From the NCBI GenBank assembly GCA_041739465.1, contig JBGSNX010000034.1:10019-74018 (forward strand): a DNA stretch of 64,000 bases, given 5' to 3'. This stretch comes from BOKV01 sp041739465 (GTDB lineage: Bacteria; Pseudomonadota; Alphaproteobacteria; Rhizobiales; Rhizobiaceae). The translations under genes and the position numbers were made by a program. Below, one piece after another: positions 52,907 through 61,685 of this stretch. Each line of letters opens with the position of its first letter. Position 1 is the stretch's first letter. The notes below the pieces were generated by a model. That model worked only from the letters and a program-made list of their open reading frames with translations. It did not search any database and was not told the DNA's origin.

Positions 52907-54202
52907 CTATTTATTAGTGTATACTGTGCGGCCTGCGACCAAGGTTTGCAAGACCTTGCCGCTGAACCGTGCGCCTTCAAAAGGGGTGTTCTTTGAGCGC
53001 GAGACAATGGCCCGCTCGTCCATGATGTGCGGCATGTGAATGTCGGCAATGACGATGTCCGCTGGTGCACCGGGCCTGAGCGTGCCACCTGGAACGCCGA
53101 AGATCCGTGCCGGCTTCACAGACAGGCATTCCACTAGCCGTGATAGGGTCAGATGTCCGTTGTGGTGAAGACGCAAGGCGGCACAAAACAGTGTTTCCAA
53201 ACCGACGGCACCAGGCGCAGCTTCGGCAAACGGCAGGCGTTTGGTATCGACATCTTGCGGGTCATGGCTTGAAACGATGATGTCGATGGTCCCATCGGCC
53301 AATCCCTCGACCAATGCCAGCCGGTCGGTTTCGCTTCGCAGCGGCGGGGCAAGCCGGAAAAACGTGCGATAGCGGCCAATATCGTTTTCGTTCAGCGACA
53401 AATTGTTGATCGAGGCGGCAGCTGTCACGTTGACCCCCGCTGCTTTCGCCGCTGCAATGGCGTCAACCGACTGCCCCGTTGAAACCAGTGCGGCGTGATA
53501 ATTGCCACCGGTCAGAGCAGCAATGCGCAAATCCCGCTCCAGCGCTACCAGTTCGGCCTCTCGTGCGATGCCAGCAAGTCCAAGATGTGTCGCGACCAGT
53601 CCTTCATTCATCACGCCATTGGATGAAAGGGCAGGATCAGCCGGTTCGAGCGCCAGAACCATGCCGAAATCGCGCGCATAGGTCATGGCCCGCCGCAAGG
53701 TGAGCGCATTGGAAAGCCAATGCGTGCCTTCAGTCACCATCACGGCACCGGCAGCCTGCAACAGGCCAAACTCCGTAAGTTCATGGCCTTTGAGGCCACG
53801 GGTTATCGCCGCCGAAGGATGCACGTTCACCAGCGCGGTGTCGCGCGCTGCGCGGCGCACAAATTCAACCAGCGCCACATCATCGATGACCGGATCGGTC
53901 TGCGGCATCATGATGAACGAGGTCACGCCACCAGCCGCTGCGGCCTTGCTGGCAGAGGCTATGGTTTCCCGATGTTCGCCGCCCGGTTCTCCCACATGCA
54001 CGCGGGCATCGATGAAGCCGGGGAACACATGGAGCCCGCTGGCATTGATGGCCTGTGCACCATCGGGAATTGCAGTTTGCGCAGCGCCTCGATGGATGGC
54101 GCTGATCTTTCCATCTTCGACCAGAATTGAAGCGGGGCCGTCGATGCCCTGTGAGGGATCAACCACATGGCCGCCATAAATGAGAATTGGCCGTTCAACC
54201 AT
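52907..54202 (-). CDS. Dihydroorotase-like protein lacking metal ligands (PyrC' type)
   Basis: The 431-residue protein is plainly of the dihydroorotase family (GVMNEG, LNENDIGRYRTFFRLAPPLR) but has lost its metal centre. The usual HxH after IDA is R67-x-H69; the His of the HAED segment is Leu near 185; the His of the YHxAHVS segment is L239; and the Asp of the TDHAPH segment is Ser. Such PyrC' proteins are inactive partners that stabilise aspartate carbamoyltransferase in pseudomonads. A true dihydroorotase must lie elsewhere. Its start overlaps the pyrB stop by eight bases. Confidence 0.9.
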   Translation of the reverse strand: MVERPILIYGGHVVDPSQGIDGPASILVEDGKISAIHRGAAQTAIPDGAQAINASGLHVFPGFIDARVHVGEPGGEHRETIASASKAAAAGGVTSFIMMPQTDPVIDDVALVEFVRRAARDTALVNVHPSAAITRGLKGHELTEFGLLQAAGAVMVTEGTHWLSNALTLRRAMTYARDFGMVLALEPADPALSSNGVMNEGLVATHLGLAGIAREAELVALERDLRIAALTGGNYHAALVSTGQSVDAIAAAKAAGVNVTAAASINNLSLNENDIGRYRTFFRLAPPLRSETDRLALVEGLADGTIDIIVSSHDPQDVDTKRLPFAEAAPGAVGLETLFCAALRLHHNGHLTLSRLVECLSVKPARIFGVPGGTLRPGAPADIVIADIHMPHIMDERAIVSRSKNTPFEGARFSGKVLQTLVAGRTVYTNK

Positions 54203-55154
54203 CTTCTGCCGGTCCTTGCGCTCCGATCAGTGCCTCAATGACGGCCATGCGCACGGCAACGCCCATCTCCACTTGTTCCTCGATCACGCTTTGCGGCCCG
54301 TCGGCGACCTCCGAAGCAATTTCCACGCCCCGGTTCATAGGGCCGGGGTGCATCACGAGCGCATCGCGGCTGGCCAGTTTCAGCTTTTCCCCGTCAAGGC
54401 CGAAATAGTGGAAGTACTCGCGAACCGAAGGCACCAGTGCGCCTTCCATGCGCTCTCGCTGCAACCGCAGCATCATGACCACATCTGCGCCCTTGAGGCC
54501 GTCTTCCATCCGGCGGAACACTTCAACCCCCAGCCGTTCTATTCCCGACGGCAGAAGCGTTGAAGGGGCAATCACCCGGACGGTCGCGCCAAGCGCGTTG
54601 AGCAGCAAGATGTTGGAACGGGCCACGCGCGAATGCAGCACATCCCCGCAGATTGCCACGGTCAGCCGGTTCAAATCGCCCTTGTGGCGCTTCATGGTCA
54701 GGGCGTCGAGCAGCGCTTGCGTGGGATGTTCATGCGCGCCATCCCCGGCATTGATGACCGAACAGGCGACCTTTCGCGACAAAAGTTCAACGGCCCCGGC
54801 ACTGGAATGGCGAACGATGAGAAGATCGGGACGCATTGCATTGAGCGTCATCGCAGTGTCGATCAGCGTTTCGCCCTTTTTCACGGAAGACGAGCCGACC
54901 GACATGTTCATCACGTCCGCGCCAAGCCGCTTGCCGGCGAGTTCAAACGAAGACTGCGTTCGGGTAGAGGCCTCAAAGAACAGATTGATCTGGGTGCGAC
55001 CCTTGAGGACAGCCTTTTTCTTGTTCTGTTGGCGCGAAATCGCAACCGCTTCCTCAGCGCGTTCCAGCAGGAAATGAATGTCGGATGGCGAAAGATCGCT
55101 GATGCCAAGCAAATGGCGGTGCGCAAAGGTGGCGTTCTTGGCAGCTTGTGTCAT
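54195..55154 (-). CDS. pyrB: Aspartate carbamoyltransferase catalytic subunit
   Basis: The 319-residue enzyme joins carbamoyl phosphate and aspartate, committing to pyrimidine synthesis. The carbamoyl-phosphate motif FFEASTRTQSSFELAGKRLG, the 80s-loop KKGETLIDT and HPTQALLDAL are intact. It is the first gene of the leftward pyrB-pyrC'-plsY-dprA cluster. No PyrI is adjacent, consistent with a class that pairs with PyrC'. Confidence 0.96.
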   Translation of the reverse strand: MTQAAKNATFAHRHLLGISDLSPSDIHFLLERAEEAVAISRQQNKKKAVLKGRTQINLFFEASTRTQSSFELAGKRLGADVMNMSVGSSSVKKGETLIDTAMTLNAMRPDLLIVRHSSAGAVELLSRKVACSVINAGDGAHEHPTQALLDALTMKRHKGDLNRLTVAICGDVLHSRVARSNILLLNALGATVRVIAPSTLLPSGIERLGVEVFRRMEDGLKGADVVMMLRLQRERMEGALVPSVREYFHYFGLDGEKLKLASRDALVMHPGPMNRGVEIASEVADGPQSVIEEQVEMGVAVRMAVIEALIGAQGPAEDG

Positions 55155-55238
55155 CAGGCCAAAGCTATAGTCGCGGGCACTTGCCTTGCCAACCGATCAC
55201 ACCCGCGATTTTCGTGGGATTCACAAGAGAACATCATT

Positions 55239-56912
55239 ATGTTTGCCGCCATGAATCAAAACGCCGGCCAAACCCACGAAGTCTTCAACCAGTCACCGGC
55301 CCATGCCGGTTTCAATGCGTTCTCCGGCGATCCGCTGCTTAGGCGTGCTTGCATGCCATTGTCCGACGCTGTGCGTACGGATTTGACAGCGCTTGGCCAG
55401 TGGGCTGGTACCGCCGAAAGCCTCGACCTTGGCCGTCTTGCCAACCGCAATTTGCCGCAATTGCGCACCCATGATGCCAAGGGCAACCGGCTCGATATCG
55501 TTGAATATCATCCTGCCTACCATGCTTTGATGCGCAAAAGCGCGTCCGCGGGGCTGCATTGCTCGATCTGGGACGACAGCACCGGGGAACGCGGCATTCG
55601 CAATCTGGCCCGCGCTGCACGTTTTTATCTGATGTCGCAGGTCGAGACCGGGCATTTATGCCCGATCACCATGACCAACGCTGCTGTTGCTGCGCTTGCG
55701 ACATCGCCCAATGTTGCCAATCAATGGCTGCCGCGCATCCGCTCGCGCCAATATGATTCGTCCCAGAAGGCGCCAATCCAGAAGTCAGGCCTGACGCTTG
55801 GCATGGGCATGACTGAAAAACAGGGCGGCACCGATGTTCGTTCCAATACAACGGTAGCCGAGGCGGCAGGTGAGGGACTTTACCGCGTCACCGGCCACAA
55901 ATGGTTTATGTCCGCCCCGATGTGCGACGCGTTTTTGGTACTTGCCCAGATGCGCGGCAAAGGCAATGAAACCGGGCTTGGCTGTTTTCTGGTTCCGCGC
56001 CTGCTGCCAGACGGAAAGTCGAACGGCTTTCGGTTTCAGCGACTCAAGGACAAACTCGGCAACCGCTCGAACGCTTCCTCCGAGGTCGAATTTCACAATG
56101 CCCTGGGGCAACTGGTCGGTGAACCGGGAAGGGGCGTCTCCACCATCATCGAAATGGTGACACTGACCCGGCTGGACTGCGCGATATCTTCGGCCGCCAT
56201 GATGCGCGCCAGTCTTGCAGAAGCGGTTCACCACACAAGACACCGGCAGGTGTCCGGCAAAACCCTGTACGACCAGCCTTTGATGCAGCGCGTTCTTGCA
56301 GACCTTGCGCTGGAAACAGCGGCATCCACAGTGCTGGCAATGCGCCTTGCGGCATCATTCGACCGCGCCGCTGCTGATCCTGCCGAAGCGGCCTATGCCC
56401 GGCTGATGACACCGGTCATCAAATATTATGTGTGCAAATCGGCAGCCCCGGTCATTGGCGAAGCCATGGAATGCATGGGCGGCAATGGTTACATCGAAGA
56501 AAGCGCCATGGCCCGCCACTACCGCGACGCGCCGGTAAATGCGATCTGGGAAGGTTCAGGCAATGTGATGTGCCTTGATGTGATGCGGGTGCTTTCCAAA
56601 GGCGGCAAGCTGCTTGGCGCGGTGCTTGACCGGCTTGAGCAGGATCTTGGCGGCAATGGCGGCTCGAAAACCATCGAGGTCATTCGTACTGCCGCTTCCA
56701 TGGCGCAAAACGACATCGGCTCTGCCCGCATCCTTACCGAGCAACTGGCTCTGACAGCAGCTGGCGCCGAACTGCGACGCCTCAACACCGGCACCATCGC
56801 AGACGCCTACATCGAAAGCCGCCTTGGCGGATTGTGGCGCGCTACCTACGGGATGCTCGACAACCGGCACGACAGCAAGGCGATCCTGGACACGCTTTAC
56901 CCCGCAGGGTGA
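55239..56912 (+). CDS. AidB-like acyl-CoA dehydrogenase family protein
   Basis: The 557-residue protein resembles AidB, the flavoprotein of the adaptive response to alkylation, with a longer N-terminus than ordinary acyl-CoA dehydrogenases. It has GMGMTEKQGGTDVRSNTT, TGHKWFMSAPMCDAF and the C-terminal ECMGGNGYIEESAMARHYRDAPVNAIWEGSGNV. ATG 55239 is used; ATG 55251 is near. No ada or alkB gene is nearby, so a damage role is only inferred; it could instead act on a branched acyl-CoA. Confidence 0.88.
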   Translation: MFAAMNQNAGQTHEVFNQSPAHAGFNAFSGDPLLRRACMPLSDAVRTDLTALGQWAGTAESLDLGRLANRNLPQLRTHDAKGNRLDIVEYHPAYHALMRKSASAGLHCSIWDDSTGERGIRNLARAARFYLMSQVETGHLCPITMTNAAVAALATSPNVANQWLPRIRSRQYDSSQKAPIQKSGLTLGMGMTEKQGGTDVRSNTTVAEAAGEGLYRVTGHKWFMSAPMCDAFLVLAQMRGKGNETGLGCFLVPRLLPDGKSNGFRFQRLKDKLGNRSNASSEVEFHNALGQLVGEPGRGVSTIIEMVTLTRLDCAISSAAMMRASLAEAVHHTRHRQVSGKTLYDQPLMQRVLADLALETAASTVLAMRLAASFDRAAADPAEAAYARLMTPVIKYYVCKSAAPVIGEAMECMGGNGYIEESAMARHYRDAPVNAIWEGSGNVMCLDVMRVLSKGGKLLGAVLDRLEQDLGGNGGSKTIEVIRTAASMAQNDIGSARILTEQLALTAAGAELRRLNTGTIADAYIESRLGGLWRATYGMLDNRHDSKAILDTLYPAG

Positions 56913-57014
56913 GGACGTGCGCAAATGCACTAGGCTACTTCGCCTCTGCCACCATTTGATGTGCAAGTGGACCGTTTTGCCCTGACCAGTCCGCGATATG
57001 GGAGAATGCAAACC

Positions 57015-58784
57015 ATGCTGCGAATGTTCGTCATGCTCACCGTGTTGCTCGTCCAATTGTTTGCGATTGGGCAGCCCGCCTTTGCAGCTCGCCTGGCTCT
57101 GGTAATCGGCAATGACAATTATGCCGAAGTCACCAAGCTGGAGAAGGCGCAGAACGACGCCTCGGCGATGGCGGACACCCTGATGCAACTCAATTTCACC
57201 GTTTCACTGGTGCTGGATGCAAACCGCCGCGAAATGAACAGCGCGATCCAGGAGTTTGTCGCGGCAGTCAATCCTGGCGACACCGCGCTGGTATTCTATG
57301 CCGGCCATGGCGTGGAAATTGATGGCGACAATTACCTTTTGCCGATTGATACTCCTGACGCATCGGGCGGGCAGGATGATTTCATCGCCGCCGAAGCCAT
57401 CGCGCTCGACGATCTTCTCGACCGGTTGCGCGACCGCAAGGCTCAATTGAACATCGTCGTTCTGGACGCTTGCCGCAACAACCCGTTCTCCGGCAAGGGC
57501 ACGCGCAGCCTTGGCGGTTCGCAAGGTCTCGCCCGCATATCCGCGCCCCAAGGCACTTTCGTGATGTATTCCGCCGATGTTGGCGAGGCAGCTCTCGACC
57601 GGCTCGGCAATGATGACGCAAATCCCAATTCCGTCTTCACCCGCACGCTGATCCCGCTTTTGAAAAAGCCCGGAATTGATCTGGTCGATACCGCACGCGA
57701 GGTTCGCCGCAAGGTGCGCGATCTGGCATCGACCATCCGCCACGACCAGACACCGGCCTATTATGATGCAGTGTTGGGTGATTTCTTCTTCAGCAGCGCC
57801 AAGGAGCCGCCGCCGCCTCAACCGGGGCAAACGGATCAGCCAAAGCCCGAAGAATCATCCAAGTCTGCTGGCAAAACCGAAAGATCAACACCACAGGCGC
57901 GCACCTTGATCGTGACTGGGGGCGAAAAGGACACCATTCGCCTTTGGGATGCCGAAAACGCCAGCATGCTTGGCGAACTGGAAGGCGAGAAGATTTCGCT
58001 CGCTTCCATCGCGTTCATTGATGGCGGCAGATCGCTAGCGGTGGCCGGAGATGACGGCGCGCTGTTTGCTTATTCGATCCCGCAATTCAAGAAGACAGCG
58101 GCGGTTTACCCTGGTTTTCGTGTCACAAGCGTTGCGCAATTGCCCGACGGAACGCTGCTGATCGGCGGCGAAAATGGTTCACTCGCGGCCCTCCGCGCCG
58201 GAGATTGGCAGTCCTTGTGGATGATCAGGCCGCATGCAGGAATTGTCTCTCCAATCATCATCCGCGAAGACGGCAGGAAAATCGTCACCGCGTCGGCGGA
58301 CGGAACGGTGCTGGAACTGGACGTTGGCAATGGTGAGATCCTGCGCCGTGCCACAACCATCGACGCCAAGGAAATCACCGACATCGAAATCGTCTCGCAG
58401 AACATTGTTGTTGCCGTCCATGAAGATGGCGATCTGGCCTATCTCAACCTTGCGACCGGCGAAACTGTTTCCTCGTTCAAGGCCAACAAGGGATGGATTT
58501 CGTCTGTTGACGCGTCGCTGGATGGTGCGTCCTTTGTGACTGCTGGTGTTGATGGCGAATTGGCATTCTGGGCGCTTGGAACCGATGGCGCATTGGCCAG
58601 GATAAAGGGACATACGGACCTCGCGTCAGCGGCAAAGTTCCTGAAACTGAAAGATGGAGAGCATCTGGTTTCCTCAGGTTTCGATGGCGCCGTTCGCATC
58701 TGGAACACAGAAGCCAGCAAGCCGTTGGCAATTCTCGATCATGGCTCTGCCATCCTGCATTTCGACATCCATCAGGGTAGCTGA
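57015..58784 (+). CDS. Periplasmic caspase-like protein with WD40-like C-terminus
   Basis: The 589-residue protein has a signal peptide cleaved after AFA (residue 24), then a C14 caspase p20-type domain (about 25-265). The catalytic dyad is seen as H98 in YAGHGVEIDGDNYLLP and C153 in VVLDACRNNPF. A Pro/Gln/Lys-rich linker (about 272-300) leads to about 290 residues of beta-rich repeats such as TVLELDVGNGEILRR and GAVRIWNTEASKPLA, like a WD40 propeller. Targets are unknown. GGAGA lies nine bases before ATG 57015. An OmpA-domain gene follows after 108 bases. Confidence 0.88.
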   Translation: MLRMFVMLTVLLVQLFAIGQPAFAARLALVIGNDNYAEVTKLEKAQNDASAMADTLMQLNFTVSLVLDANRREMNSAIQEFVAAVNPGDTALVFYAGHGVEIDGDNYLLPIDTPDASGGQDDFIAAEAIALDDLLDRLRDRKAQLNIVVLDACRNNPFSGKGTRSLGGSQGLARISAPQGTFVMYSADVGEAALDRLGNDDANPNSVFTRTLIPLLKKPGIDLVDTAREVRRKVRDLASTIRHDQTPAYYDAVLGDFFFSSAKEPPPPQPGQTDQPKPEESSKSAGKTERSTPQARTLIVTGGEKDTIRLWDAENASMLGELEGEKISLASIAFIDGGRSLAVAGDDGALFAYSIPQFKKTAAVYPGFRVTSVAQLPDGTLLIGGENGSLAALRAGDWQSLWMIRPHAGIVSPIIIREDGRKIVTASADGTVLELDVGNGEILRRATTIDAKEITDIEIVSQNIVVAVHEDGDLAYLNLATGETVSSFKANKGWISSVDASLDGASFVTAGVDGELAFWALGTDGALARIKGHTDLASAAKFLKLKDGEHLVSSGFDGAVRIWNTEASKPLAILDHGSAILHFDIHQGS

Positions 58785-58892
58785 CCGAAATGTGCGCTTC
58801 TGCACGCCGAAAAAGTCCGATCCGGCCCATGTTTGATTGACGGAAAATCCGGCACCTGCGGCGAAACCGCAAAAGCGAAGGAAAAACATGTC

Positions 58893-59780
58893 ATGAAAAC
58901 CCGCAGCACAATTCGACTTGCCGGCTTGCTCGCGGCAAGCATTTCGATCCTTGTTCCATTTGCCGGAGCCGCCTCGGCCCAGCAGGTGATGTCCACACAA
59001 CAGATCGTGCGCAAGCTCAGACTTGACCCTGGAACGGTGGCTGTGGAGCCACCGCAGCGTACACTTCGCGCGCCCGTGGTAAAGCGACGTGTTCCCCAGC
59101 AACAGCAAAATGGCGGCGTTGTCGTCATGCGCCGCACTCCGCAGCCACAGGGCCAGCCGGTTCAAACCATGCGAGCACCGGAGCCCGAGATCACCGTGCT
59201 TGAGCAGCGTGCGCCGAGCCCCAAAAAGAAGGTGGCAGAGCGCCGCGCGCCTCAGCCTGATGCGAAGCAAAAGACCCAGACTGCCAAGAGCCGCGCGCCA
59301 CAGCCCGATACCGGCAACTCCGGCAAAGGCAAGCAGGTCGCAAAGCTTGACACGGACACACAAGCCACGGTGCGCGGCATTGATGTTCGCCCACTGGAAG
59401 AAACCCGCACCGCCGAGATTTACCCTGACCGTGGCCGGATCGATCTTGAAATCCTGTTCGAATATGATTCGGCGAAAATTGACCCCAAGTCGGTGAAACA
59501 ACTGATCGCCCTTGGCGAGGCGCTGAACGATCCTGAGCTTGGCTCGGGCCGGTTCATGGTTGCCGGACATACTGATGCTGCTGGCGGCGAAAGCTATAAT
59601 GCAGACCTTTCGCTGCGCCGGGCGCAAGCTGTTACGCAATTCCTCACCGACTTTGCCGGTGTTGGCGGTGAACGTCTGGCCATTGAAGGCTATGGCGAGG
59701 AATTGCTGAAATATCCCGATGCACCTGAATCGGGCCAGAACCGGCGGGTCGAGATCATCAATCTGGGCGAGGCTGGCTAA
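58893..59780 (+). CDS. OmpA-domain peptidoglycan-binding envelope protein
   Basis: A 295-residue secreted protein. After a signal peptide (about 1-30, ending ASA) comes a long basic, Pro/Gln-rich linker (about 50-160) with R-[AT]-P-x-P motifs starting at residues 81, 94, 106, 118 and 134. The OmpA-C domain (about 185-295) has FEYDSAKIDPKSV, VAGHTDAAGGESYN, ADLSLRRAQAV and GYGEELLKYPDAP, with the Asp/Arg pair that binds diaminopimelate. It probably holds an envelope complex to peptidoglycan. AAGGA precedes ATG 58893. Confidence 0.9.
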   Translation: MKTRSTIRLAGLLAASISILVPFAGAASAQQVMSTQQIVRKLRLDPGTVAVEPPQRTLRAPVVKRRVPQQQQNGGVVVMRRTPQPQGQPVQTMRAPEPEITVLEQRAPSPKKKVAERRAPQPDAKQKTQTAKSRAPQPDTGNSGKGKQVAKLDTDTQATVRGIDVRPLEETRTAEIYPDRGRIDLEILFEYDSAKIDPKSVKQLIALGEALNDPELGSGRFMVAGHTDAAGGESYNADLSLRRAQAVTQFLTDFAGVGGERLAIEGYGEELLKYPDAPESGQNRRVEIINLGEAG

Positions 59781-59811
59781 CGCTGGCAAAGCTCGCAATG
59801 GCACGATACCA

Positions 59812-59837
59812 TTCCCCCAGGATGTTTCTTGGGGGAA
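59812..59837 (+). promoter_or_regulatory. Hairpin that masks the ribosome-binding site of the M24-like gene
   Basis: TTCCCCCAGGA (59812-59822) pairs with 59827-59837 through eleven base pairs, one of them G-U, closing a TGTT loop. The 3' arm contains GGGGGAA, which is the Shine-Dalgarno sequence for the ATG at 59842. No T-tract follows. The structure could block initiation until melted or bound, as a thermosensor or protein-binding switch would. Confidence 0.65.
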
Positions 59838-59841
59838 GACA

Positions 59842-61233
59842 ATGCGCAAGGCTCGTTTGGCAGAAATTCGCCTGCCCGAATTTGGCGTGCCAATTCATTT
59901 GCCGCAAATCGCCTCAGCCATTTATTCCGGGCGTCTTGAACGGTTGCGGCAAGGAATGCGCAACGCCGGGCTGGGTGCGCTGGTAATTTACGCAGATCGC
60001 GAGCATTGCGCCAACATGGCCTGGCTCACCGGCTTTGACCCGCGGTTTGAAGAGGCATTGCTGGTGCTTTTGCCAAAGGGCGATCCGGTCCTGCTGACTG
60101 GTCTTGAAAACCAGGGCATGGCAAAGGCCGCGCCGCTGCCGCTGGATGTGCGGCTTTACCCACCTTTCGGCCTGATGGGTCAGGACCGGTCCAAGACTGT
60201 GCCGCTTGCTGATTTGTTGGACGGTTGCGGCCTATCAAGGGGCATGGCCATCGGTGCGGCTGGATGGAAGTACTACACGGCTCTTGAGAGCAGTGATGCA
60301 GCCCATTGGCTGGAACTGCCCTCGTTCATTGCTGACACGCTGCGCCAATTGACCGGCGATCCCCGCAAGGTTGTCAATGCCGGGGCCTTGTTCATGGACC
60401 CGGAAACCGGACTTCGTGCAACAATTGAAATTGACGAACTGGCGCAGTTTGAATTTGCTGCATGTCATTCTTCTGAGGCGGTGAAGCGGGTTTTCCTGGG
60501 CACGCGTCCAGGCATGCGTGAATTTGAGGTTGCCGCCTTGATGCAGCCAATCGGCTTGCCGCTTTCCTGCCATACGATGTTTTCCTCCGGCGAACGCGCT
60601 TGGCGCGGCCTGCCAAGCCCAACTTCTAAAACCGTTGAGCGCGGCGATGCCGTCACAACGGCGCTGGGCTATGTCGGTGCATTGACATGCCGCAATGGCT
60701 GGCTGGTGGAAAGCGTGGAAGAATTGCCGCAAGCCATCCGCGATTACCCCCAGAAGCTGGTTTTTCCGTATTTTGAAGCCGTCTCAGACTGGCTGGAAAA
60801 CATCGGCATCGGCGTTGAAGGCGGCGATCTGTATGCCCGCATCATGGCGCGCCTCGGCGACCCTTTTTTCGGGGTCGGGCTCAATCCGGGGCATTTGCTG
60901 CACATAGATGAATGGATGCATTCGCCGATTGCACAAGGATCCAAACAGAAGCTCAAATCCGGCATGGCAGTCCAGGTCGATGTGATCCCGGCCACAGGCG
61001 GGCCATGGTTTACCACCAACATGGAGGACGGCATCGCCTTGCTGGATGAACAGGGCAGGGCGCAGTTTGCCGAACGCTATCCGCAAGCTTGGGAAAGGGT
61101 GAGCATGCGCCGTGAGTTCATGGCGCAAAGCCTTGGCATTCATCTCAAGCCGGAAGTTTTGCCATTCTCCAATCTGGCGTCATTTCTGCCGCCATTCTGG
61201 CTTTCGCCCGGCACGGCCGTCACGCGTGCCTAA
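59842..61233 (+). CDS. M24 (creatinase/aminopeptidase P fold) family protein, probably non-canonical
   Basis: The 463-residue protein has the two-domain creatinase fold: an N-terminal part (about 20-190, RLERLRQGMRNAGLGALVIY) and a pita-bread domain. The usual ligands Asp, Asp, His, Glu, Glu are mostly missing: the DxG strand is TTALGY, the second Asp region is CRNGWL, the first Glu is Asp in VDVIP, and only MEDG keeps a Glu. GHLLHIDEW may stand for the His motif. It may act on substrate without dinuclear metal, or be a binding protein. A GGGGGA site precedes the ATG. Confidence 0.82.
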   Translation: MRKARLAEIRLPEFGVPIHLPQIASAIYSGRLERLRQGMRNAGLGALVIYADREHCANMAWLTGFDPRFEEALLVLLPKGDPVLLTGLENQGMAKAAPLPLDVRLYPPFGLMGQDRSKTVPLADLLDGCGLSRGMAIGAAGWKYYTALESSDAAHWLELPSFIADTLRQLTGDPRKVVNAGALFMDPETGLRATIEIDELAQFEFAACHSSEAVKRVFLGTRPGMREFEVAALMQPIGLPLSCHTMFSSGERAWRGLPSPTSKTVERGDAVTTALGYVGALTCRNGWLVESVEELPQAIRDYPQKLVFPYFEAVSDWLENIGIGVEGGDLYARIMARLGDPFFGVGLNPGHLLHIDEWMHSPIAQGSKQKLKSGMAVQVDVIPATGGPWFTTNMEDGIALLDEQGRAQFAERYPQAWERVSMRREFMAQSLGIHLKPEVLPFSNLASFLPPFWLSPGTAVTRA

Positions 61234-61237
61234 GGCT

Positions 61238-61251
61238 TGTTAACCTTAACA
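61238..61251. promoter_or_regulatory. Palindrome TGTTAACCTTAACA
   Basis: A perfect 14-bp inverted repeat just after the M24-like gene and 62 bases before the DUF6105-like gene. It contains TTAACC, a CtrA half-site, in both orientations. It could be an operator for the next gene. Confidence 0.35.
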
Positions 61252-61313
61252 GAAAGTAAACGTTGCGCCTTTCCGGTTGCGCAAGCACACTCGCTTCAAC
61301 ACAGTGGGGTGTC

Positions 61314-61685
61314 ATGCGAGTTCTCCTGGTCTTGTGGGCGGTGCCCCTGGTCTTTTTCTGGTCTTGGTATGCTTTAAGCGCCAATGATCTGTCGTTCGGG
61401 ACCATTTTCCTCTCGCGGCAATTGCATGATGTGGTTTTTGACCTGTACGGCCGCACACTGGGCGTTCCGGCTTCCGCAGTCCCGCCGATGATGGCCTGGG
61501 CTTGTGCCTTCGATACCTGCCTCATCCTTGCCATCGCCGCATTTCGCTGGCGCGCCCGCTGGTTGCCCGGCGCCAAAGAGCTTGCAGCGCGCTGGTCCTT
61601 GAAACTGCGCACTCAGGTGTCGCGCGGCCAGCAGCAAGTGCTCACCCCTGCTTCGGCAGCCGATCCAGCGCTCCCTGCAGAATGA
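61314..61685 (+). CDS. DUF6105-like small membrane protein
   Basis: The 123-residue protein starts MRVLLVLWAVPLVFFWSWY, a membrane segment, then NDLSFGTIFLSRQLHDVVFDLYG and a second segment near 63-82 (WACAFDTCLILAIAAF), ending in a basic then neutral tail. It matches my recollection of the DUF6105 family of Hyphomicrobiales, function unknown. The last 44 bases overlap the convergent ruvX gene. Confidence 0.75.
   Translation: MRVLLVLWAVPLVFFWSWYALSANDLSFGTIFLSRQLHDVVFDLYGRTLGVPASAVPPMMAWACAFDTCLILAIAAFRWRARWLPGAKELAARWSLKLRTQVSRGQQQVLTPASAADPALPAE

Noticed and set aside
54633..55238. Long rightward frame running through pyrB and joined to the AidB-like gene
   Set aside because: It is antisense to a clear pyrB gene; the family start of the dehydrogenase is at 55239.
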